This document shows, in pieces, positions 50,777-59,953 of a stretch of 64,000 nucleotides of DNA. Position 1 is the first letter of the stretch, and the number at the start of each line of letters is the position of its first letter. A program made the position numbers and the translations under genes. The notes beneath the pieces are model-generated. The model did not search any database. It saw only the letters and a program-made list of their open reading frames with translations, and was not told the origin of the DNA. The stretch is from assembly GCF_007989625.1 (NCBI RefSeq), contig NZ_BJUK01000003.1, positions 1-64,000 of the forward strand, in the 5' to 3' direction. Origin of the DNA: Bisbaumannia pacifica (lineage in GTDB: Bacteria > Pseudomonadota > Gammaproteobacteria > Pseudomonadales > Halomonadaceae).

Positions 50777-51970
50777 TCAGGCCACCTGGGCCTGCACCTT
50801 CTCGACGATATGGGCGCCGATGGGTATCGCCGAGGTGGCCGCCGGAGACGGCGCATTACAGACATTGATGGTGCGCTTGGTGTTGACGAAGAGGAAGTCG
50901 TCCACCAGCTTGCCGTCCTTGGAGACGGCCTGGGCCCGCACCCCGGCGGGATAGGCCCCCAGATCGGCCTTGGAAATGCTGGGGCAGTACTTGCGCACCT
51001 CCTCCAGGTAACCGCCCTTGAACAGGGAGTTCTTCATCTCATGGAGGCCCGGCTTGAGGTTCGCCTTGAGCACCTTGAGGATCCCCGGATTGGTGAACAT
51101 CTTGGCCAGGTCGCCCACCGAGATATCCGTCTTGCGGTAGCCCTCGCGCTTGAGCGCCAGCACCGCATTGGGGCCGACGGTCACGGTGCCGTCGATCATA
51201 CGGGTCAGGTGCACGCCGAGAAACGGCATGGAGGGATCGGGAATCGGATAGATCAGGTGGTTGACGATCTGGTTGTGCTTCTCCGGCAGCAAGTAGTATT
51301 CGCCGCGGAAGGGGCAGATGGTAAAGCCGGGGTCGAGGCCCAGCATGCGCACCACCCGATCGGCCATCAGCCCCGAACAGGAGAGCAGATACCGGCCGCT
51401 AACGTCGCCCTGGCGGGTCTTGACCACCACCTCCTGGGCACGCTCCTCCAGGCCGGTCACCTCGGTGGAATAGCGAATCTCGCCACCCAGGCGCTGGAAC
51501 TCGCCGGCCATGGCCTCGGTCACCTGGGCGTAATTGACGATGCCGCTGGAGGGCACGAAGATCCCGCCCACGCCGGTGATATTGGGCTCGCGTTCCTTGA
51601 GCTCGGCGGCCGACAGCCAGTGACGCTCCAGGCCATTGGCCTCGGTGCGCTCCCACAGCGCCTGCATGCGCCGCATCTCGACATCATTGGTGGCCACCAG
51701 CAGCTTGCCGCACTCGTCATAGGCGATGCCGTGGGTGTCGCAGAACGCCTTGGTGGCCCGATTGCCCTCCAGGCAGAAGCGCGCCTTGAGGCTACCCGGG
51801 GTGTAATAGACCCCGGCATGAATCACGCCGCTATTATGGCCGGTCTGGTGGTGAGCCGGGCCCGACTCCTTCTCCACCAGGAGCATCTTGCGATCGGGAT
51901 AGGTCCGGATCAGCTGCATGGCGGTGGACATGCCGATGATGCCGCCGCCGATAATAATAAAGTCGTACAC
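50777..51970 (-). CDS. lhgO: L-2-hydroxyglutarate dehydrogenase/oxidase
   Basis: The 397-aa FAD enzyme oxidises L-2-hydroxyglutarate to 2-oxoglutarate. The FAD fold YDFIIIGGGIIGMSTAMQLI opens the protein, followed by ESGPAHHQTGHNSGVIHAGV, YYTPGSLKARFCLEGNRATK and AGVRAQAVSKDGKLVDDFLF, all close to E. coli LhgO. The GTG at 51970 is chosen as start because it gives the E. coli N-terminus (YDF) and has GAGG 6 nt upstream; an ATG at 52027 would add 19 unlikely residues. It follows glaH on the same strand. Confidence 0.93.
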   Translation of the reverse strand: MYDFIIIGGGIIGMSTAMQLIRTYPDRKMLLVEKESGPAHHQTGHNSGVIHAGVYYTPGSLKARFCLEGNRATKAFCDTHGIAYDECGKLLVATNDVEMRRMQALWERTEANGLERHWLSAAELKEREPNITGVGGIFVPSSGIVNYAQVTEAMAGEFQRLGGEIRYSTEVTGLEERAQEVVVKTRQGDVSGRYLLSCSGLMADRVVRMLGLDPGFTICPFRGEYYLLPEKHNQIVNHLIYPIPDPSMPFLGVHLTRMIDGTVTVGPNAVLALKREGYRKTDISVGDLAKMFTNPGILKVLKANLKPGLHEMKNSLFKGGYLEEVRKYCPSISKADLGAYPAGVRAQAVSKDGKLVDDFLFVNTKRTINVCNAPSPAATSAIPIGAHIVEKVQAQVA

Positions 51971-52066
51971 CGCAGGCCTCGTCGTCTCGTCAGGGGCGCG
52001 TTCCTCCTGCACCGGGAGGAACGTCATATACCGCGGCCGCGCTTGGCGCGACCGCGGAAAGTCTAC

Positions 52067-53047
52067 TTATTTCTGACGCGGATTGCGCAGGGTCTTGGCG
52101 TGGGTGAAGTAGCCACGCTGACGCATCAGCTCACGACGCAGGTCCGGATGCGGGGTGAAACGATCGCGGCCGTGCAGCCAGAAATGGTTGTTGATTAGCA
52201 GGAAACTCCCCACCGGGTTGGGCACCGAGAGAATCGCCGGGCTGGTCTCCAGGGACTCGGAGAGATCGGTGAGCCAGTTGCCCTCCTCGAAGTCCTTGGG
52301 CTGCACGAACTGATCGATATAGGACATGATCGGTCGCCCGCCACGATCCACATCGAAGACCGCATGGTAGATGTCCTTGGCGACATTCTTGCTGGGCGGC
52401 GCGCTCCAGCGCATCTCGCGACGCGCCATCGGATGGGCGTAGAAGCGCTCCAGATCGGCCCAGTCGTCCAGGTGCAGCAGCAGGGAATTGCCGCCTTCCA
52501 TGTTCTGTTCGTCGATCTTCATCATCAGCACATAATCGGTGTCCTGCTCGACGAAGGTGCCATCGTTGTGCAGCTCCATCACCCGGTGCGGCTGACGCAG
52601 ATAGCTGTCGGAATCGTCGACGTTCTTGACCACGAAGCGGGCATAGTACTGGCCGCTCATGGCGTCATAGTTGGAGCGCCCCATCAGGTGGGCGACGGCG
52701 GTGGCCACCTTGACCATCTCCTCGGCCTGGGCCACCTCATCGAGGCCTTCCGGGGTCACCTGCAGGCCACCGGTGGCGCGATCCACCAGGGTGTTGATCA
52801 GCACCGGCTGCAGGGTGTTGCCGCACAGGTCGTCGAGCACCTTGGCGACCCGGAAGCGCAGCATCGACTTGTACTCCAGCGCCTGTACCGGGGTATCGGC
52901 GACGGCGGCCAGGAAGGCCTCGACCACCTCACGGGACAGCGTCAGGTTGAGCAGGCGCGGGGAGTGGCTGCTCGGCTCCAGGGTGAAGCCCTGGATGGCC
53001 TCGGGCAGCGGCATGGCGGCGGCGGGAAGCTGAGTCAAGACGGTCAT
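52067..53047 (-). CDS. glaH: Glutarate 2-hydroxylase (CsiD)
   Basis: The 326-aa Fe(II)/2-oxoglutarate dioxygenase converts glutarate to L-2-hydroxyglutarate in lysine breakdown. The iron ligands are His and Asp in [13 protein letters not shown] and His in [27 protein letters not shown] closes the protein. The ATG at 53047 follows AGGAG by 6 nt and gives the family's length. It is divergent from its presumed regulator glaR and lies upstream of lhgO in one operon. Confidence 0.93.
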   Translation of the reverse strand: MTVLTQLPAAAMPLPEAIQGFTLEPSSHSPRLLNLTLSREVVEAFLAAVADTPVQALEYKSMLRFRVAKVLDDLCGNTLQPVLINTLVDRATGGLQVTPEGLDEVAQAEEMVKVATAVAHLMGRSNYDAMSGQYYARFVVKNVDDSDSYLRQPHRVMELHNDGTFVEQDTDYVLMMKIDEQNMEGGNSLLLHLDDWADLERFYAHPMARREMRWSAPPSKNVAKDIYHAVFDVDRGGRPIMSYIDQFVQPKDFEEGNWLTDLSESLETSPAILSVPNPVGSFLLINNHFWLHGRDRFTPHPDLRRELMRQRGYFTHAKTLRNPRQK

Positions 53048-53108
53048 GGTTGGCTCCTGGCTGGCGTTGTGGGCCCCCTGGGGCGCCCTTATTGACGACA
53101 CAATACAA

Positions 53109-53122
53109 AAATATCGACATTT
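53109..53122. promoter_or_regulatory. Candidate GlaR operator 1
   Basis: AAATATCGACATTT is a near-perfect dyad (2 mismatches) 62 nt before glaH. It shares the core TCGACA with the dyad at 53203-53220 in the same intergenic region. Confidence 0.5.
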
Positions 53123-53202
53123 ATCACTTCCGTCAACCAGCACACGTAAAATAGGTATTACCCGATCGTCTATCCCATTAGGCGGCTCATCAATGAATTG
53201 GG

Positions 53203-53220
53203 TATCATGTCGACAAGATA
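53203..53220. promoter_or_regulatory. Candidate GlaR operator 2
   Basis: TATCATGTCGACAAGATA is a dyad centred on GTCGAC, immediately before the AAGGAG of glaR. Together with the dyad at 53109-53122 it suggests that GlaR binds the divergent region to control both genes, including its own. Confidence 0.5.
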
Positions 53221-53232
53221 AGGAGTGAACCC

Positions 53233-53919
53233 ATGGATACCCCCCCTCGGCAGAATCAGGGCATCAGCGCCTATACCTGGCTCAAGAAAGACATCATTCG
53301 CGGCGTCTTCCCCCCGGGCGAGAAGCTGTTGATGAGCCACCTCAAGGAGCGCTACGACCTGGGCGTCGGCCCGCTCCGCGAGGCCCTGTCCCAGCTGGTG
53401 GCGGAGCGCATGGTGGTGGCCATCAGCCAACGCGGCTACCGGGTCGCCACCATGTCCCTGGCGGAATTGAATGACCTCTATGACGCCCGCTCCCAGTTGG
53501 AGGGGCTCTTGCTGCGCCTGGCCATCGAGCGCGGCGACGACGACTGGGAGGCAGAGATCCTCGCCCATGCCCATACCCTCTCCAAGGTGGTCGAGGTGAA
53601 CGGACCCGACGAGGTGCTGGATATCTGGGATGCCCGCCACAAGGCCTTCCACCAGGCCATCGTCGCCGGCTGCGGCTCCGAGCACCTGCTGCGCATCCGC
53701 GCGAGCCTCTTCGACCAGGCGGAGCGCTATCGCCACCTGTGGCTGCGGGAGACGGTCTTCTCGGAAGCGGCCCTGGCCACCAAGCGCGAAGAACATGCGG
53801 CCCTGGTCGAGGCGATTCTCGACCGGGACAGTCCGCGAGCCTGCGCCATGATGCGCGAGCACCTGATGACCCCAGTGCCGATCATCGCCGGGGTGCTGGA
53901 GCGCCGCGGCCTGCTCTAG
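53233..53919 (+). CDS. glaR: GntR/FCD-family repressor of glutarate genes
   Basis: The 228-aa regulator has a GntR winged helix ([20 protein letters not shown], then [20 protein letters not shown]) and an FCD ligand domain ([40 protein letters not shown]). The position opposite glaH matches E. coli csiR/glaR, which represses glaH and is released by glutarate. AAGGAG lies 7 nt before the ATG. It converges on the guanidinium-exporter gene across a perfect palindrome. Confidence 0.9.
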   Translation: MDTPPRQNQGISAYTWLKKDIIRGVFPPGEKLLMSHLKERYDLGVGPLREALSQLVAERMVVAISQRGYRVATMSLAELNDLYDARSQLEGLLLRLAIERGDDDWEAEILAHAHTLSKVVEVNGPDEVLDIWDARHKAFHQAIVAGCGSEHLLRIRASLFDQAERYRHLWLRETVFSEAALATKREEHAALVEAILDRDSPRACAMMREHLMTPVPIIAGVLERRGLL

Positions 53920-53938
53920 GCACATGGTCCCGAGAAAA

Positions 53939-53974
53939 CCACGAGGCCCGCGGCGATCGCCGCGGGCCTCGTGG
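53939..53974. terminator. Perfect 36-bp palindrome, bidirectional terminator
   Basis: CCACGAGGCCCGCGGCGA is followed by its exact inverse, giving an 18-bp stem without a loop. It lies between the convergent glaR and gdx genes. On the minus strand TTTTC follows, which favours gdx termination. Confidence 0.75.
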
Positions 53975-53991
53975 TTACCAGGGAGGATTGA

Positions 53992-54312
53992 CTAACTGGC
54001 GAGCTTCAACCCCACTAGGCCGGCCAGTACCAGCAGCAGGCTGAGCAGACGCAGGGGGCTGGCACTGTCGCCATAGATCAGCATGCCCAACACCACCGTG
54101 CCCAGGGCGCCAATGCCCACCCAGATAGCGTAGGCGGTGCCCACCGGCAAGACCTTCATGGCCTGGGCGAGCAGGTAGAAGCTGGCCAGCATGGCGACCA
54201 GGGTAAAGAGGCTCGGCCAGGGCCGGGTGAACCCCTCCGAGGCCTTGAGCCCCAGGGCCCAGGCGACCTCGAGCAGGCCGGCGACGACGAGCAGGATCCA
54301 AGCGGTGGTCAT
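53992..54312 (-). CDS. gdx: Guanidinium exporter, SMR family
   Basis: The 106-aa, four-helix small multidrug resistance protein of the SugE/Gdx type exports guanidinium in exchange for protons. The central Glu is in LLVVAGLLEVAWALGLKASE; further features are FYLLAQAMKVLPVGTAYAIW and GIGALGTVVLGMLIYGDSAS. The Gdx-type assignment is confirmed by the guanidine-II riboswitch directly upstream. Confidence 0.95.
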   Translation of the reverse strand: MTTAWILLVVAGLLEVAWALGLKASEGFTRPWPSLFTLVAMLASFYLLAQAMKVLPVGTAYAIWVGIGALGTVVLGMLIYGDSASPLRLLSLLLVLAGLVGLKLAS

Positions 54313-54330
54313 GGGAGTGACTCCGGGTCG

Positions 54331-54378
54331 GTCGGGGCCGTCCCCGGTGAGTGCGATGACGGCGGGTCGTCCCGCCGC
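54331..54378 (-). promoter_or_regulatory. Guanidine-II (mini-ykkC) riboswitch
   Basis: On the minus strand two hairpins each carry the diagnostic ACGR tetraloop closed by GG/CC: GGCGGG-ACGA-CCCGCC (54376-54361) and CGGGG-ACGG-CCCCG (54346-54333), 14 nt apart. The Shine-Dalgarno GGAG and the gdx ATG follow within 35 nt. Two stem-loops with ACGR loops before an SMR gene are the textbook guanidine-II arrangement. Guanidine binding would expose the ribosome site. Confidence 0.93.
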
Positions 54379-54420
54379 GGCAGCAAGCCTAGCAAAGCGG
54401 GGCTCCCGGTCAAGGGGGAG

Positions 54421-55353
54421 CTAGTCGAACTCCCGGCGCCAGCGCACGAAGTCGTTATGCGCGGCTTCCCGGCCCTGGGGCCTGAGCCACAGCCGCTGCC
54501 CCGGCTGGCACTGGGCCAGGCGTGCACAGGCCAGGGGCGTCAGGCTGCCCAGGCGCGGATAGCCGCCGATGGTCTGGCGGTCGTTGAGCAGCACGATGGG
54601 TTGGCCATCCGGCGGCACCTGCACCGCCCCCAGGCCGATGCCCTCCGAGACCAGGGAGTCGATGGCGCACTCGAGCTTCGGGCCCGTGAGGCGCACCCCC
54701 ATGCGGTCGGCCCGGGCATCGACCCGCCAGGGGTGATGGAAAGCGGCAAACAGGCTCGAACCGCGAAAGGCCGCGATCTGGGCGCCGGGGATCAGCGCCA
54801 GCCGGGGCTCGGCGGCATAGTCAGGCCGGACGGCCGGTGGCGCCTCCTCGGGCCCCGACGGCTGCCCCGCGGCTCGAAAGGCCAGGGCATCCCCCGCCGC
54901 CAGCGCCCGGCCCTCGCCGCGGTGGCCGCCCAGGCCCTCGCGCACCACGCAGGCCAGGCTGCCCAGCTCCGCCTCGGCGTGGAAGCCGCCGGGCACCGCC
55001 AGGTAGGCCCGAAGCCCCACCCTGGGCATGGCGAAGGCGAGGCGCTGGCCGGCGCCCAGGCGAAAGCGCCGCCAGGGCGTCAGCGGCTCGCCATCGAGGG
55101 TCGCCCCCAGGTCCGCCCCGGCCAGGGCCAGCCAGGCGTCCCGCTCCGCCACCAGGGTCAGTCCCCCTAGGGTGATCTCCAGGACCGCGGCGCCCCAGGA
55201 ATTGCCCGCCAGGCGATTGGCCCAGGCCCAGGCGTGCGGATCCGCCGGCCCTCCTTGAGTGACGCCCAAGCGCCTGACGCCGAAGCGCCCGGCGTCCTGG
55301 AGCAGCGCCAGGGGGCCGGCTTGCTCCACCCGCAGTCTCGCCAATTCGCTCAT
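54421..55353 (-). CDS. pxpC: 5-oxoprolinase subunit C
   Basis: The 310-aa subunit belongs to the biotin-dependent carboxyltransferase/KipA family: LALLQDAGRFGVRRLGVTQG, GGPADPHAWAWANRLAGN, ITLGGLTLVAERDAWLALAG and IVLLNDRQTIGGYPRLGSLT. With PxpA and PxpB it opens 5-oxoproline to glutamate using ATP. Its start overlaps the stop of pxpB by 4 nt. The order pxpA-pxpB-pxpC is the usual one. Confidence 0.92.
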   Translation of the reverse strand: MSELARLRVEQAGPLALLQDAGRFGVRRLGVTQGGPADPHAWAWANRLAGNSWGAAVLEITLGGLTLVAERDAWLALAGADLGATLDGEPLTPWRRFRLGAGQRLAFAMPRVGLRAYLAVPGGFHAEAELGSLACVVREGLGGHRGEGRALAAGDALAFRAAGQPSGPEEAPPAVRPDYAAEPRLALIPGAQIAAFRGSSLFAAFHHPWRVDARADRMGVRLTGPKLECAIDSLVSEGIGLGAVQVPPDGQPIVLLNDRQTIGGYPRLGSLTPLACARLAQCQPGQRLWLRPQGREAAHNDFVRWRREFD

Positions 55354-56081
55354 GCGCCCTCCTCCATGGGGGTGGGATCGCCGCCCAGTTCGATAAAGGT
55401 CTCGCGGTCCACCGCCTCGAAGCGCACCCGATCGCCCACCACCAGCAGGCTGTGGCCTTGCCGATGGCGATCGAATAGCGCCATCGGGGTACGTCCCAGG
55501 AGGTTCCAGCCCCCGGGGGACACCGTGGGATAGGCGGCGGTCTGGCGCCCAGCCACCGCCACGCTGCCCGCCGGTACCCGGCGTCGCGGGGTGGCCAGGC
55601 GCGGCGCCTCGAGGCTCGCCGGCAGCCCCCCCATAAAGGCGAACCCCGGGGCGAAGCCCAGGGCGAAGACCCGATACTCCGCCTGGGTATGGGCGTGGAT
55701 CACCGCGGCGATATCACCGGCGAAGCCCGCAGCCAGGCGCTTGAGCTCCGGCCCCACGCTCTCGTCATACCAGACCGGCAGCGTCTTGAGCGGCGCCGAC
55801 TCGGCATCTCCTTCCCGGGGCCTCAGCTCGGCGAGCTGAGTCAGCAGGCGACGGCGCGCCTCGCCGCCGTCCATACGCAGCGGGTCGAAACACACCAGCA
55901 GGGTGGTGTAGGAAGGCACCAGGTCGATCAAGGCCGCGCCGAAGTTTTCCTCGCAGGCGCCCATCAAGGCCTCGATCCAGGCCAGGTTGGCCTCGTCGAT
56001 GTCGTCGAAGAGGCGTACCAGCCAACCATCCAGGCCCGCCGATTCCAGGCGTGGGACAGGGTGACGCACAGGATGACTCAT
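55350..56081 (-). CDS. pxpB: 5-oxoprolinase subunit B
   Basis: The 243-aa subunit belongs to the KipI/allophanate hydrolase subunit 1 family: [39 protein letters not shown] and [20 protein letters not shown], ending with the typical [20 protein letters not shown]. It works in the ATP-dependent 5-oxoprolinase complex. It overlaps pxpA and pxpC by 4 nt each, so the three subunits are translationally coupled. Confidence 0.92.
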   Translation of the reverse strand: MSHPVRHPVPRLESAGLDGWLVRLFDDIDEANLAWIEALMGACEENFGAALIDLVPSYTTLLVCFDPLRMDGGEARRRLLTQLAELRPREGDAESAPLKTLPVWYDESVGPELKRLAAGFAGDIAAVIHAHTQAEYRVFALGFAPGFAFMGGLPASLEAPRLATPRRRVPAGSVAVAGRQTAAYPTVSPGGWNLLGRTPMALFDRHRQGHSLLVVGDRVRFEAVDRETFIELGGDPTPMEEGA

Positions 56082-56821
56082 AGGGCGTTCAGGGCCTGAC
56101 GAATGGCCACCACGGCGGCGATGGACTCGGGATTGTCACCATGCACGCAGAGCGTCTCGGCCTCGAGCACCAACTCGCTGCCGTCGCTGGCGGCCAGGGG
56201 CTCGCCCCGGGCGATGCGACGCGCCTGCTCGACGATCAGCGCCGGATCATGGTGCACGGCGCCGGGCTCGCGGCGCGAGACCAGGCGCCCCTGGCCATCG
56301 TAGGCACGATCGGCGAAGGCCTCGAACCATAGGGTCAGGCCATGATGCTCGGCCAGGCGCTGGGCCGGGGCGTTGTCGCGGGTGGCCATCACCATCAAGG
56401 GCAGCTTGGGGTCATAGGCCGCCACCGCCCGCATCACCGCCGCGAGCATCTCGGGATCACGCATCATGTCGTTATAGAGGGCGCCATGGGGCTTCACATA
56501 GCCCAGTGGGGCGCCCTCGGCGCGGCAGATGCCCGCCAGGGCACCCAGCTGATAGAGCAGCAGGTTCTCCACCTCCTCGGGACTGCAGGCCAGCGAGCGC
56601 CGCCCGAAGCCCACCAGGTCCGGATAGGCGGGGTGCGCCCCCACGGTGACGCCATGGGCCACCGCCAGGCGGACCGTGGCGCGAATGGTATCCGGGTCGG
56701 AGGCATGGAAGCCGCAGGCCACATTGGCCAGGTCGACATGAGGCATCAGCTCGCTGTCGCGGCCCATCACCCAGGGCCCCAGGCTTTCGCCCATATCGGC
56801 ATTGAGTCGTAGTCGGGTCAT
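56078..56821 (-). CDS. pxpA: 5-oxoprolinase subunit A
   Basis: The 247-aa LamB/YcsF-family protein starts [20 protein letters not shown] and contains [52 protein letters not shown] and [19 protein letters not shown]. The ATG at 56821 is chosen because GAGGAG lies 8 nt upstream; an ATG 18 nt earlier overlaps that site. It is divergent from the TRAP transporter genes, which suggests joint control and a possible link in substrate. Confidence 0.92.
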   Translation of the reverse strand: MTRLRLNADMGESLGPWVMGRDSELMPHVDLANVACGFHASDPDTIRATVRLAVAHGVTVGAHPAYPDLVGFGRRSLACSPEEVENLLLYQLGALAGICRAEGAPLGYVKPHGALYNDMMRDPEMLAAVMRAVAAYDPKLPLMVMATRDNAPAQRLAEHHGLTLWFEAFADRAYDGQGRLVSRREPGAVHHDPALIVEQARRIARGEPLAASDGSELVLEAETLCVHGDNPESIAAVVAIRQALNAL

Positions 56822-56868
56822 GTCAGGGCTCCTCGTCATGGCGATGACGTCACAGTGCTTTGAAAAAT

Positions 56869-56884
56869 AATTTATAGATAAATT
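56869..56884. promoter_or_regulatory. Perfect AT-rich palindrome between pxpA and dctP
   Basis: AATTTATAGATAAATT has perfect 7-bp arms around AG. It lies in the 214-bp divergent region and is a good candidate operator for the MarR-type regulator encoded at the end of the TRAP operon. Confidence 0.5.
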
Positions 56885-57035
56885 GATGCCATTTCATCAT
56901 CAAATAGTCTTAGAAACGTTGACGTATCGTCTTCCTGAGACCTAACCTCCCATCACACCAGCGACTAAGCTGCGACTGAGTCCCGGCGCTTTGGCGACCG
57001 AAACAACAATAGCGACCAACCACGAGGAAGATTCG

Positions 57036-58028
57036 ATGAAGACCCGTCTACTGGCAGGGCTGACCTCCACCGCCCTGGGCCTCGGCCTCACCACCCTCGG
57101 CACCGGCGCCCAGGCCGCCACCCAATGGGACATGCCCACTCCCTATGGTGATCGCACCTTCCATACCGTCAATATCCGCGAGTTCGCCGACGAGGTGCGC
57201 GAGCGCACCGACGGCGAGCTGGATATCACCGTCCATTCCAACGGCTCGCTGATCGGTCACCCCGAGATCAAGAACTCGGTACGCCGCGGTATCGTGCCCA
57301 TGGGCGAGCTGATCATGTCGCGGCTGGCCAACGAAAACCCCATCTACGAGGTCGACTCGGTGCCCTACCTGGCGGCCAACTACGAGGACGCCTGGACCCT
57401 GTGGGAGGCCTCCCGGGAGATCATCGCCGAGGAGCTGGCCAGCCAGCGCCTGCGTCTGCTCTTCGCGGTGCCCTGGCCCCCCCAGGGGATCTTCACCCAG
57501 CGGGCCATCGAGTCGCCGGATGACCTGCGCAACCTCAGCATGCGCGCCTACAACACCGCCAGCGAGCGCCTGGCACAATTGACCGGTGCCGTGCCAACCC
57601 AGGTGGAGGTACCGGACATCCCCACCGCCTTCAGCACCGGCCGGGTCGAGGCCATGGTCACCTCGCCGGCCACCGGCGCCGACACCAAGGCCTGGGATTA
57701 TCTTAGCCATTTCAACCATGCCCAGCTGTGGCTGCCCAAGAACATGGTGATCGTTAACGAGCGAAGCTTCTCGCGACTCGACGAAGCCACCCAGGCGGCC
57801 CTACTCGAGGCCGCCGCCGAGGCCGAGCGTCGGGGCTGGGAGATGAGCCGCCGGGAGACCGAGGAGGCGCTGTCGGTACTCGCCGAGAATGGCATCCAGG
57901 TCAGCGAGCCCAGCGCCGAGCTTGCCGAGCTGCTCGAACAGGTCGGCGCCACCATGACCGACGAGTGGGTCGAGCGCGCCGGCGACCAGGGCGCCGCCAT
58001 CCTCGGCAACTACCTCAACGCCCGCTAG
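57036..58028 (+). CDS. dctP: TRAP transporter substrate-binding protein
   Basis: The 330-aa DctP-family protein has a signal peptide (LLAGLTSTALGLGLTTLGTG). The binding domain shows DRTFHTVNIREFADEVRERT, IVPMGELIMSRLANENPIYE, TQRAIESPDDLRNLSMRAYN and FSTGRVEAMVTSPATGADTK; the Arg in NLSMRAYN is the usual carboxylate contact. So an organic acid is likely. Its divergence from pxpABC suggests 5-oxoproline as a candidate, which is inference. GAGGAAG lies 6 nt before the ATG. Confidence 0.88.
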   Translation: MKTRLLAGLTSTALGLGLTTLGTGAQAATQWDMPTPYGDRTFHTVNIREFADEVRERTDGELDITVHSNGSLIGHPEIKNSVRRGIVPMGELIMSRLANENPIYEVDSVPYLAANYEDAWTLWEASREIIAEELASQRLRLLFAVPWPPQGIFTQRAIESPDDLRNLSMRAYNTASERLAQLTGAVPTQVEVPDIPTAFSTGRVEAMVTSPATGADTKAWDYLSHFNHAQLWLPKNMVIVNERSFSRLDEATQAALLEAAAEAERRGWEMSRRETEEALSVLAENGIQVSEPSAELAELLEQVGATMTDEWVERAGDQGAAILGNYLNAR

Positions 58029-58035
58029 CGGGATT

Positions 58036-58055
58036 CCGGGCCCCGCGGGGCCCGG
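58036..58055 (+). other. Hairpin between dctP and dctQ
   Basis: A 20-nt GC palindrome (ccgggccccgcggggcccgg) just after the dctP stop. Such hairpins often stabilise the upstream mRNA so that the binding protein is made in excess over the membrane subunits. Confidence 0.6.
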
Positions 58056-58088
58056 CCTGCCCTTGCCGACCGCATTACGGTGACTCCC

Positions 58089-58640
58089 ATGCGCTATCGA
58101 CTCCGCCCCCTTTACACCCTGGGGGGCTACCTGGCCGCCACCTGCCTATGCCTGATCTGCGGCCTGATCACCGCCCAGATCCTCGGCCGCATCGTCGACC
58201 GGCTCGCCATCCAGCTCGGCTTCGACCGCATCGGCCTGGCGATTCCCGGCCTCGCCGAGATCTCCGGCTTCCTATTGGTGGGCGCCAGCTTCCTGGGGCT
58301 GGCCTACACCTTTATCCACGGCGGCCATATCCGCGTGACCCTGCTGATCGGCCGCCTGCCCCCCGCGTGGCGCGTCCAGGTGGAACTGCTCTGCCTTAGC
58401 CTGGCACTTCTCCTGGCCGTCTACCTGGGCTGGAACCTCTTCTGGCTGCTGGAGGACAGCATCGCCTTCGGCGAGACTTCCTATGGGCTACTAAGCATCC
58501 CCCTGTGGATCCCCCAGTCGGCGATGTTGGCCGGCGTGGTCCTGTTCTGCCTGGCCCTACTGGAAGCCTGGCTCATCACCCTCGTTATCGCCCTGACCCG
58601 CCCGTCGAGCTTTCGCATCGACGACGCCGGCCACGAATAA
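58089..58640 (+). CDS. dctQ: TRAP transporter small membrane subunit
   Basis: The 183-aa protein has four membrane segments in the DctQ pattern: GGYLAATCLCLICGLITAQI, ISGFLLVGASFLGLAYTFIH with GGHIRVTLLIGRLPPAWRVQ, and FGETSYGLLSIPLWIPQSAM. The ATG at 58089 is taken; a GTG at 58080 in the same frame is possible. It lies between dctP and dctM in one operon. Confidence 0.9.
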   Translation: MRYRLRPLYTLGGYLAATCLCLICGLITAQILGRIVDRLAIQLGFDRIGLAIPGLAEISGFLLVGASFLGLAYTFIHGGHIRVTLLIGRLPPAWRVQVELLCLSLALLLAVYLGWNLFWLLEDSIAFGETSYGLLSIPLWIPQSAMLAGVVLFCLALLEAWLITLVIALTRPSSFRIDDAGHE

Positions 58641-58654
58641 GCCCGGAGTCCACC

Positions 58655-59953
58655 ATGCTGTTGATGATGACCCTTCTCTTCGTGGCCCTGCTGATCATGT
58701 TGGGCAGTGGCGTCTGGGTGGCCTTCGCCCTGCTGGGCATGGGCTGGCTGGGTATCGCCGCCTTCACTAATGTGCCCACCGGCGACGTCATGGCCAGCAC
58801 CATCTGGAGCGCCAGCTACAGCTGGGAGCTGACCGCCTTGCCGATGTTTATCTGGATGGGCGAGATCCTGTTTCGTTCTCGCCTCGCCGAGGACATGTTC
58901 AGTGGCCTCTCGCCCTGGATGCAGCGGGTGCCGGGACGCCTGCTGCACACCAATGTGGTGGGCTGTGGCCTGTTTGCCGCGGTCTCCGGCTCCTCCGCCG
59001 CTACCTGCGCCACCATGGGCAAGATGACCCTCCCGGAACTCGGCCGCCGCGGCTATGACGACCGCCTGGTGCTGGGCACCCTGGCCGGGTCCGCCACCCT
59101 GGGGCTGCTGATTCCGCCGTCGATCATCCTGATCGTCTTCGCCGTGGCCACCGACCAGTCCATCGCGCGACTTTTTATGGCCGGGGTCTTCCCAGGACTG
59201 CTACTGATCGCCCTGTTCACGGGCTATCTGATGCTCTGGTCCTGGCGCTACCCCGAGCGGGTCCCCCCCGCCGACGAGCGCACCAGTTTCCGGGAGAAGC
59301 TACGCCGCTCGAAGCGCCTGATTCCGATGATGGGACTGATCGTCGGGGTGATCGGCTCCATCTATGCCGGCCTGGCCTCGCCCACCGAGGCAGCCGCGGT
59401 AGGGGTGGCCCTCTCCCTGGGACTGGCCCGAGTGCAAGGTGCCATGAACCGGCAGATCTTCCGCGACGCCCTGCTCGGCGCGGTAAAGACCTCCACCATG
59501 ATCGCCTTTATTCTCGCCGGGGCCTCCTTCCTCACCGTGGCCATGGGATTCACCCGGCTACCCAGCGAGCTGGCCGCCTGGATCGCCACCCTGGAGCTGT
59601 CGCCGCTGATGCTGCTGCTGGCCCTGACCCTGTTCTTTATCGTGCTGGGCTGCTTCCTCGATGGTATCTCGGTGGTGGTGCTAACCACCTCCATCATGCT
59701 GCCCATGGTGGAGGCCGCGGGCATCGATCTGATCTGGTTCGGTATCTTCCTGGTGATCGTGGTGGAGATGTCGCAGATCACGCCACCGGTGGGCTTCAAT
59801 CTCTTCGTGTTGCAGGGCATGACCGGCAAGAACATCCTGCATATCGCCAGCGCCGCCCTGCCCTTCTTCGGACTGATGCTGCTGGGTGTTATCCTCATCA
59901 CCCTCTTCCCGCAGATCGTCACCTATCTGCCCGATGCCATGGGGAACCGCTAA
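58655..59953 (+). CDS. dctM: TRAP transporter large membrane subunit
   Basis: The 432-aa permease has about 12 membrane segments. DctM features are LPMFIWMGEILFRSRLAEDM, GCGLFAAVSGSSAATCATMG, GTLAGSATLGLLIPPSIILI and FGIFLVIVVEMSQITPPVGF NLFV region. It forms the Na+-driven translocation channel. A GGAG lies 5-8 nt upstream of the ATG. The MarR-type regulator gene starts at the base directly after its stop codon. Confidence 0.93.
   Translation: MLLMMTLLFVALLIMLGSGVWVAFALLGMGWLGIAAFTNVPTGDVMASTIWSASYSWELTALPMFIWMGEILFRSRLAEDMFSGLSPWMQRVPGRLLHTNVVGCGLFAAVSGSSAATCATMGKMTLPELGRRGYDDRLVLGTLAGSATLGLLIPPSIILIVFAVATDQSIARLFMAGVFPGLLLIALFTGYLMLWSWRYPERVPPADERTSFREKLRRSKRLIPMMGLIVGVIGSIYAGLASPTEAAAVGVALSLGLARVQGAMNRQIFRDALLGAVKTSTMIAFILAGASFLTVAMGFTRLPSELAAWIATLELSPLMLLLALTLFFIVLGCFLDGISVVVLTTSIMLPMVEAAGIDLIWFGIFLVIVVEMSQITPPVGFNLFVLQGMTGKNILHIASAALPFFGLMLLGVILITLFPQIVTYLPDAMGNR

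Noticed and set aside
50591-52198. 535-codon plus-strand ORF opposite lhgO
   Set aside because: His/Gln/Gly-rich shadow frame; the minus strand encodes a close LhgO match.
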